The notes below the pieces were generated by a model. That model was not told where the DNA came from and searched no databases. It worked only from the letters and a program-made list of their open reading frames with translations. Made by a program: the position numbers and the translations under genes. From the NCBI GenBank assembly GCA_016210785.1, contig JACQTN010000017.1, positions 1-9,224 on the forward strand: a stretch of DNA of 9,224 nucleotides. Direction: 5' to 3'. Positions 6,599 to 9,224 of this stretch are shown piece after piece (position 1 is the first letter of the stretch; each line of letters begins with the position of its first letter). This DNA is from Armatimonadota bacterium. Lineage in GTDB: Bacteria; Sysuimicrobiota; Sysuimicrobiia; Sysuimicrobiales; JACQTN01.

Positions 6599-7924
6599 AT
6601 GATCTGGAACCCCGAGATGGAGGCGATGCCCCGCGCATCGCTGGAGGCGCTGCAGCTGCGGCGACTGCAGGAGGTGGTGCGGCGGGTCTATGAGCGCGTG
6701 CCGCTCTACCGGCAGAAGTTCGACGCCGCCGGCATCCATCCCGACCGGGTCCAGCGGATGGACGACCTCCGGCGGCTGCCCTTCACCACCAAGAGCGACT
6801 TCCGCGACACCTATCCCTTCGGCCTGTTTGCGGTTCCCGTCTCGTCCACGGTGCGCGTCCACGCCTCATCGGGCACCACCGGGAAGCCGAAGGTTGTCGG
6901 CTACACTCAAAACGACATCCAGGTGTGGGCGGAGGTGTGCGCGCGCTGCCTGGCCGCCAGCGGCGCGGCGCCCGGCGACGTCTTCCAGAACGCCTATGGG
7001 TACGGGCTGTTCACCGGCGGACTCGGCATGCACTACGGTGCGGAGTTGATGGGGCTCGTGGTCATCCCCATCTCCGGCGGCAACACGGAGCGGCAGATCA
7101 TGCTGCTGCGCGACTTCGGGGCCAAGGTCATCGCCTGCACCCCATCCTACGCCCTCACGCTGGCGGAGGCCATGGCAGCCCAGGGGATCGCCCCCGGGTC
7201 GCTCAACCTGCGGTATGGCGTGCTGGGCGCGGAGCCCTGGACCGAAGCGATGCGCGACGAGATCGAGGCCAGGCTGGGCATCGCCGCGCTCAACATCTAC
7301 GGGCTCAGCGAGGTCATCGGCCCGGGCGTCAGCAACGAGTGCCTGGAGGAGAAGAACGGTGCGCACGTCTTCGAGGACCACTTCCTGGTGGAGGTAGTGG
7401 ACCCGCAGTCCGGCGAGAACCTGCCGCCCGGGGAGCCTGGGGAACTGGTCTTCACGACGCTGACCAAGGAGGCGCTGCCGGTGATCCGGTACCGCACCGG
7501 CGACATCGCCTCACTGAACCTCGCGCCGTGCGCGTGCGGCCGCACCTTCGTACGCATGTCGCGCATCGTGGGCCGCACCGACGACATGCTGATCATCCGC
7601 GGCATCAACGTCTACCCATCCCAGGTGGAGGCGGCGCTGGTGGGCCTGCCGGAGATGTCACCCCACTACCAGCTGGTCGTGACGCGGGAGCACACGCTGG
7701 ACGTGCTGGAGGTCAAGGTGGAGGTGACGGATGGGTTCGCCAGGCAGTTCGGCGGCGCATTCGACGGCGATGAAGCGGAAGTGCAGGAACTGGCCTTGCG
7801 CTGCCGGCAGAAGCTGCTGGGCGTGCTGGGGATCACGGCGCAGGTGACGCTGGTGCCGCCCGGGAAACTGCCGCGGAGTGAGGGCGGAAAGCTGCGGCGG
7901 GTCATTGATCAACGAAGGCTGTAG
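6599..7924 (+). CDS. paaK: Phenylacetate-CoA ligase (PaaK-type, AMP-forming)
   Basis: 441 residues, the normal full length for PaaK. The enzyme joins CoA to phenylacetate (or a related aryl acid) through an acyl-adenylate, the entry step of aerobic phenylacetate breakdown in the cytoplasm. The family opening MIWNPEMEAMPR is intact. The ATP-binding loop HASSGTTGKPK is at 88-98, YGLSE at 234-238 and YRTGD at 298-302. A CxCGRT motif lies at 311-316, the hinge region GRTDDMLIIRG at 325-335, and the C-terminal PRSEGGKLRRV carries the probable catalytic Lys431. The N-terminal helices and the C-terminal ACT-like domain of the family are present. GGAGG lies 10 bases before the ATG. No paaABCDE or other catabolic gene is in the window, so the gene stands alone and its substrate could be another arylacetate or benzoate-like acid. 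The family call is very sure; the exact substrate is not. Confidence 0.93.
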   Translation: MIWNPEMEAMPRASLEALQLRRLQEVVRRVYERVPLYRQKFDAAGIHPDRVQRMDDLRRLPFTTKSDFRDTYPFGLFAVPVSSTVRVHASSGTTGKPKVVGYTQNDIQVWAEVCARCLAASGAAPGDVFQNAYGYGLFTGGLGMHYGAELMGLVVIPISGGNTERQIMLLRDFGAKVIACTPSYALTLAEAMAAQGIAPGSLNLRYGVLGAEPWTEAMRDEIEARLGIAALNIYGLSEVIGPGVSNECLEEKNGAHVFEDHFLVEVVDPQSGENLPPGEPGELVFTTLTKEALPVIRYRTGDIASLNLAPCACGRTFVRMSRIVGRTDDMLIIRGINVYPSQVEAALVGLPEMSPHYQLVVTREHTLDVLEVKVEVTDGFARQFGGAFDGDEAEVQELALRCRQKLLGVLGITAQVTLVPPGKLPRSEGGKLRRVIDQRRL

Positions 7925-7973
7925 GATTGACGGGATTCTTGACTTTGTACAGACGGCAACAGTGAGAGCATAG

Positions 7974-8102
7974 CACTTTCTTACAGGAGTTACGCACCGG
8001 ATTTTCGGCATCCGCGACTTCTGGCTGCGGTACTTCAAGGAAGTCGGAGCGGATCTACCTCGAGAGCGCTATGGCCCGACGCTGTTAGAGTTCGAAGGGT
8101 AA
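7974..8102 (+). pseudogene. Possible C-terminal gene remnant (unidentified)
   Basis: The frame is open from just after a TAG at 7971-7973 to a TAA at 8100-8102. It reads as 42 residues including RIFGIRDFWLRYFKEVG and ending PRERYGPTLLEFEG. It has no ATG, GTG or TTG with a ribosome site at its beginning, so it is not a complete gene. The aromatic- and charge-rich, protein-like composition suggests the tail of a decayed gene, but chance is possible over this length. I do not recognise the family. It contains the first copy of the 16-bp repeat found again at 8921. Confidence 0.22.
8035..8050 (+). repeat. 16-bp direct repeat, copy 1
   Basis: TCAAGGAAGTCGGAGC, identical to 8921-8936. The two copies are 886 bases apart, on either side of the first Uma2 gene. 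Flanking bases differ on both sides beyond the repeat. Confidence 0.75.
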
Positions 8103-8225
8103 CGAAGCCCTTCCCCCCCACGTCCTCCTCCCCCGTCAGGCTGCCTCCCCGCCGCTGCGCGCTGTCCCAGGCACGCCTTCTGCACCCCGGGAGTGGTATG
8201 GCGAGGCTGGAAAGGCCGCCTTCGC

Positions 8226-8260
8226 CCAACCCGGTTGGCATGCGGCGCCGCGCCGGCGCC
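8226..8260 (-). terminator. Two adjacent GC-rich hairpins downstream of the first Uma2 gene
   Basis: CCAAC-CCG-GTTGG (8226-8238) and GGCGCCG-CGC-CGGCGCC (8244-8260) are perfect inverted repeats with 3-base loops, 5 bases apart. They start 42 bases beyond the minus-strand Uma2 stop. This position suits a terminator, but no U-run follows on either strand, so the role is uncertain; high-GC genomes yield such hairpins by chance. Confidence 0.3.
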
Positions 8261-8302
8261 TCATGATGTGGCGTCCGTGTGGGCACCCCGTGCGTGCCTG
8301 GC

Positions 8303-8866
8303 CTACGCGAAGATGGGGCTGAGGTCAAGCGTGAAGCCGGGCAGGGCCGGCTCCAGCGTGATCTGCCCGGCACCTTCGATCACTTTCGATGCTTGCCCCC
8401 GCGCGAAGACTTCGACTTTCCTGTTGAAGGGATCGATCAGGACCGCTATCTGGGCGCCATTGGCGAGATAGACATGCATCTTCGCTCGCAGGTCCGCGAG
8501 GGCGTCGGTGCGCGAAGCGATCTCGAAGACGGCGTCCGGGCACAGCGGTGCAAACCTCTCCTGGTCCTCAGGGCTCATCGCCTCCCAGCGCTCTTGTCGC
8601 ACCCAGGACGCGTCGGGAGACAGCAGCGAACCGTCGGGCAGGCGGAAGCCCGCTGATGCCCCAAATGTCGCTCCGCCATGCTCCCTGGCCCACCGATGGA
8701 GTTGCGCCACCAACTCCGCTTCGCGGCGGCCCCCCTTGCTACCCGTGGGCGTCACGATCAGGTCGCCGCCGGGGCCGCGCTCGAATCGGAGGCCTGGGTT
8801 GCGACGCGAGAGGTCCAGGATTTCCTGATCGCTTGGCGGCGCAGCCAGCTTGAGCGTGAGTGTCAC
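8303..8866 (-). CDS. Uma2 family protein (PD-(D/E)XK nuclease-like, DUF820)
   Basis: 187 residues, the usual Uma2 length. The N-terminus (PPSDQEILDLSRRNPGLRFE) and GDLIVTPTGS are typical of the first strands. The presumed active site is built from PD at 84-85 (LLSPDASWV), PD at 110-111, Glu115 (PDAVFEIAS) and Lys129 (LRAKMHVYLANGA), followed by LIDP (144-147) and VEVF. All key residues are present, so it is probably functional. Uma2 proteins are widespread, often in many copies, and their cellular role is poorly known; nuclease activity is inferred from fold. The GTG at 8864-8866 is the furthest possible start, since an in-frame TAA lies 12 bases upstream of it; AGGGGG precedes it at suitable spacing. 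The gene lies 76 bp downstream of a close paralogue on the same strand and converges with the paaK-like gene. Confidence 0.88.
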   Translation of the reverse strand: MTLTLKLAAPPSDQEILDLSRRNPGLRFERGPGGDLIVTPTGSKGGRREAELVAQLHRWAREHGGATFGASAGFRLPDGSLLSPDASWVRQERWEAMSPEDQERFAPLCPDAVFEIASRTDALADLRAKMHVYLANGAQIAVLIDPFNRKVEVFARGQASKVIEGAGQITLEPALPGFTLDLSPIFA

Positions 8867-8905
8867 ACTCCAGCCCCCTTATCCTGTCGGGCATGACTTG
8901 CTAGA

Positions 8906-8914
8906 AGTATACCA
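8906..8914 (-). promoter_or_regulatory. Possible extended -10 promoter element for the first Uma2 gene
   Basis: On the minus strand TGGTATACT matches the extended -10 pattern TGnTATAAT with one mismatch, 39 bases before the GTG. It is one of the few AT-rich spots in the region. No fair -35 box lies 16-18 bases upstream, so this is only a candidate. Confidence 0.3.
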
Positions 8915-8920
8915 TTTCCC

Positions 8921-8936
8921 TCAAGGAAGTCGGAGC
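8921..8936 (+). repeat. 16-bp direct repeat, copy 2
   Basis: Identical to 8035-8050 (TCAAGGAAGTCGGAGC). It lies in the 76-bp gap between the two Uma2 genes, 6 bases from the stop of the second gene. Confidence 0.75.
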
Positions 8937-8942
8937 CTTGTC

Positions 8943-9224
8943 CTACGCGAAGATGGAGCCAAGGTCGAGCGTGAAGCCGGGCAGGGCCGGCTCCAGCGTG
9001 ATCTGCCCGGCGCCCTCGATCACTTTCGATGCTTGCCCCGGCACGAAGACTTCGACTCTCCTGTTGAAGGGATCGATCAGGACGGCGATCTGAGCGCCAT
9101 TGGCGAGATAGACATGCATCTTCGCGCGCAAGTCCGCGAGGACATCAGTGCGCGAAGCGATCTCAAAGACGGCGTCCGGGCACAACGGCGCGAACCCCTC
9201 GCGCTCCTCAGGCCCCAGCGCCTC
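8943..9224 (-). CDS. Uma2 family protein, second tandem copy (5' partial)
   Basis: The C-terminal 93 residues, open to the right edge (it reads EALGPEEREGFAPLCPD at the cut), so the start lies outside. Against residues 95-187 of the neighbouring copy I count 11 differences in 93 (about 88% identity) and no gap. The visible part keeps PD, Glu in FEIAS, Lys in LRAKM and LIDP, so the second half of the presumed PD-(D/E)XK active site is intact; the first acidic residue lies beyond the edge. The TTG that begins the CPDAVFE segment (9183-9185) is an internal Leu codon, not a start. It may be co-transcribed with the first copy. Confidence 0.85.
   Translation of the reverse strand, partial: EALGPEEREGFAPLCPDAVFEIASRTDVLADLRAKMHVYLANGAQIAVLIDPFNRRVEVFVPGQASKVIEGAGQITLEPALPGFTLDLGSIFA

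Larger units (their letters stand above)
7925..8302. other. 378-bp spacer between convergent paaK-like and Uma2 genes
   Basis: It holds a short open remnant (7974-8102), a pyrimidine-rich tract (8106-8136; its minus strand has G-runs that could form a weak quadruplex) and two close hairpins (8226-8260). No convincing intact gene is present. The base composition of the first ~130 bases is less GC-rich than the flanking genes. The spacer lies between convergent genes, so terminators on both strands are expected, but no classic hairpin with a U-run is seen. Confidence 0.5.
8303..9224. repeat. Tandem duplicated Uma2 segments (8303-8584 and 8943-9224)
   Basis: The two 282-bp stretches align without gaps at an offset of 640 bp, with 28 mismatches by my count (about 90% identity). 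Homology starts at the stop codons. How far it runs into the N-terminal halves cannot be seen because copy 2 is cut by the window edge. Confidence 0.88.

Noticed and set aside
6925..7773. 282-residue plus-strand frame inside the paaK-like gene
   Set aside because: The paaK-like frame carries every family motif; this one is low-complexity.
7939..7967. Promoter reading forward after the paaK-like gene (TTGACT at 7939)
   Set aside because: No acceptable -10 box lies 16-18 bases downstream and no intact plus-strand gene follows.
8035..8373. 112-residue minus-strand frame overlapping the end of the Uma2 gene
   Set aside because: Ser/Arg/Pro-rich with no motif, and it overlaps the real Uma2 C-terminus out of frame.

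Overview
The window is GC-rich (by eye about two thirds G+C, not computed) with ordinary bacterial features: ATG/GTG starts, Shine-Dalgarno sequences and tight gene spacing. It holds three groups of genes. There are no RNA genes, transposases or integrases, and nothing fixes the taxon. Large phage-tail-like proteins of this type, a PaaK-type ligase and multiple Uma2 genes fit a high-GC, possibly uncultivated, environmental bacterium (inference only).

Region 1 (3-6504, plus strand) is the end of what looks like a phage-tail-like or extracellular contractile injection system (eCIS) operon. The first gene is cut by the left edge. It encodes a tail-associated protein with an N-terminal part of the type found beside eCIS baseplate genes, a predicted right-handed beta-helix, and a C-terminus ending in GLEAGIFFVT. 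Thirteen bases later a strong Shine-Dalgarno sequence serves a 1467-residue DUF6519 protein. This giant is a mosaic. Its N-terminal DUF6519 motif is interrupted by seven exact 43-residue YCF48/HCF136-like repeats (a probable seven-bladed beta-propeller). The DUF6519 body follows, then two tandem copies of an Ig-like module, each ending in a paired-cysteine linker with a phage-fibre-like VQxAI motif, and finally a beta-helix broken by a helical insertion. The two proteins probably act as tail-tip, fibre or surface components, but no sheath, tube, baseplate or ATPase gene is visible here to prove it.

Region 2 (6505-7924, plus strand) is a 94-bp spacer and an intact, solitary phenylacetate-CoA ligase gene (paaK-like). 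It has no visible link to the injection-system genes and no other paa genes in the window.

Region 3 (7925-9224) is a degraded-looking spacer followed by two tandem minus-strand Uma2-family (PD-(D/E)XK nuclease-like) genes. The second is cut by the right edge. Over the shared 93 residues they are about 88% identical (about 90% in DNA), so they come from a fairly recent tandem duplication. A 16-bp direct repeat on either side of the first copy may mark the rearrangement.

The most unusual feature is the exact-period propeller inside the DUF6519 protein. Its repeats are also strongly conserved in DNA, which suggests recent amplification or ongoing recombination in a putative target-contacting domain.
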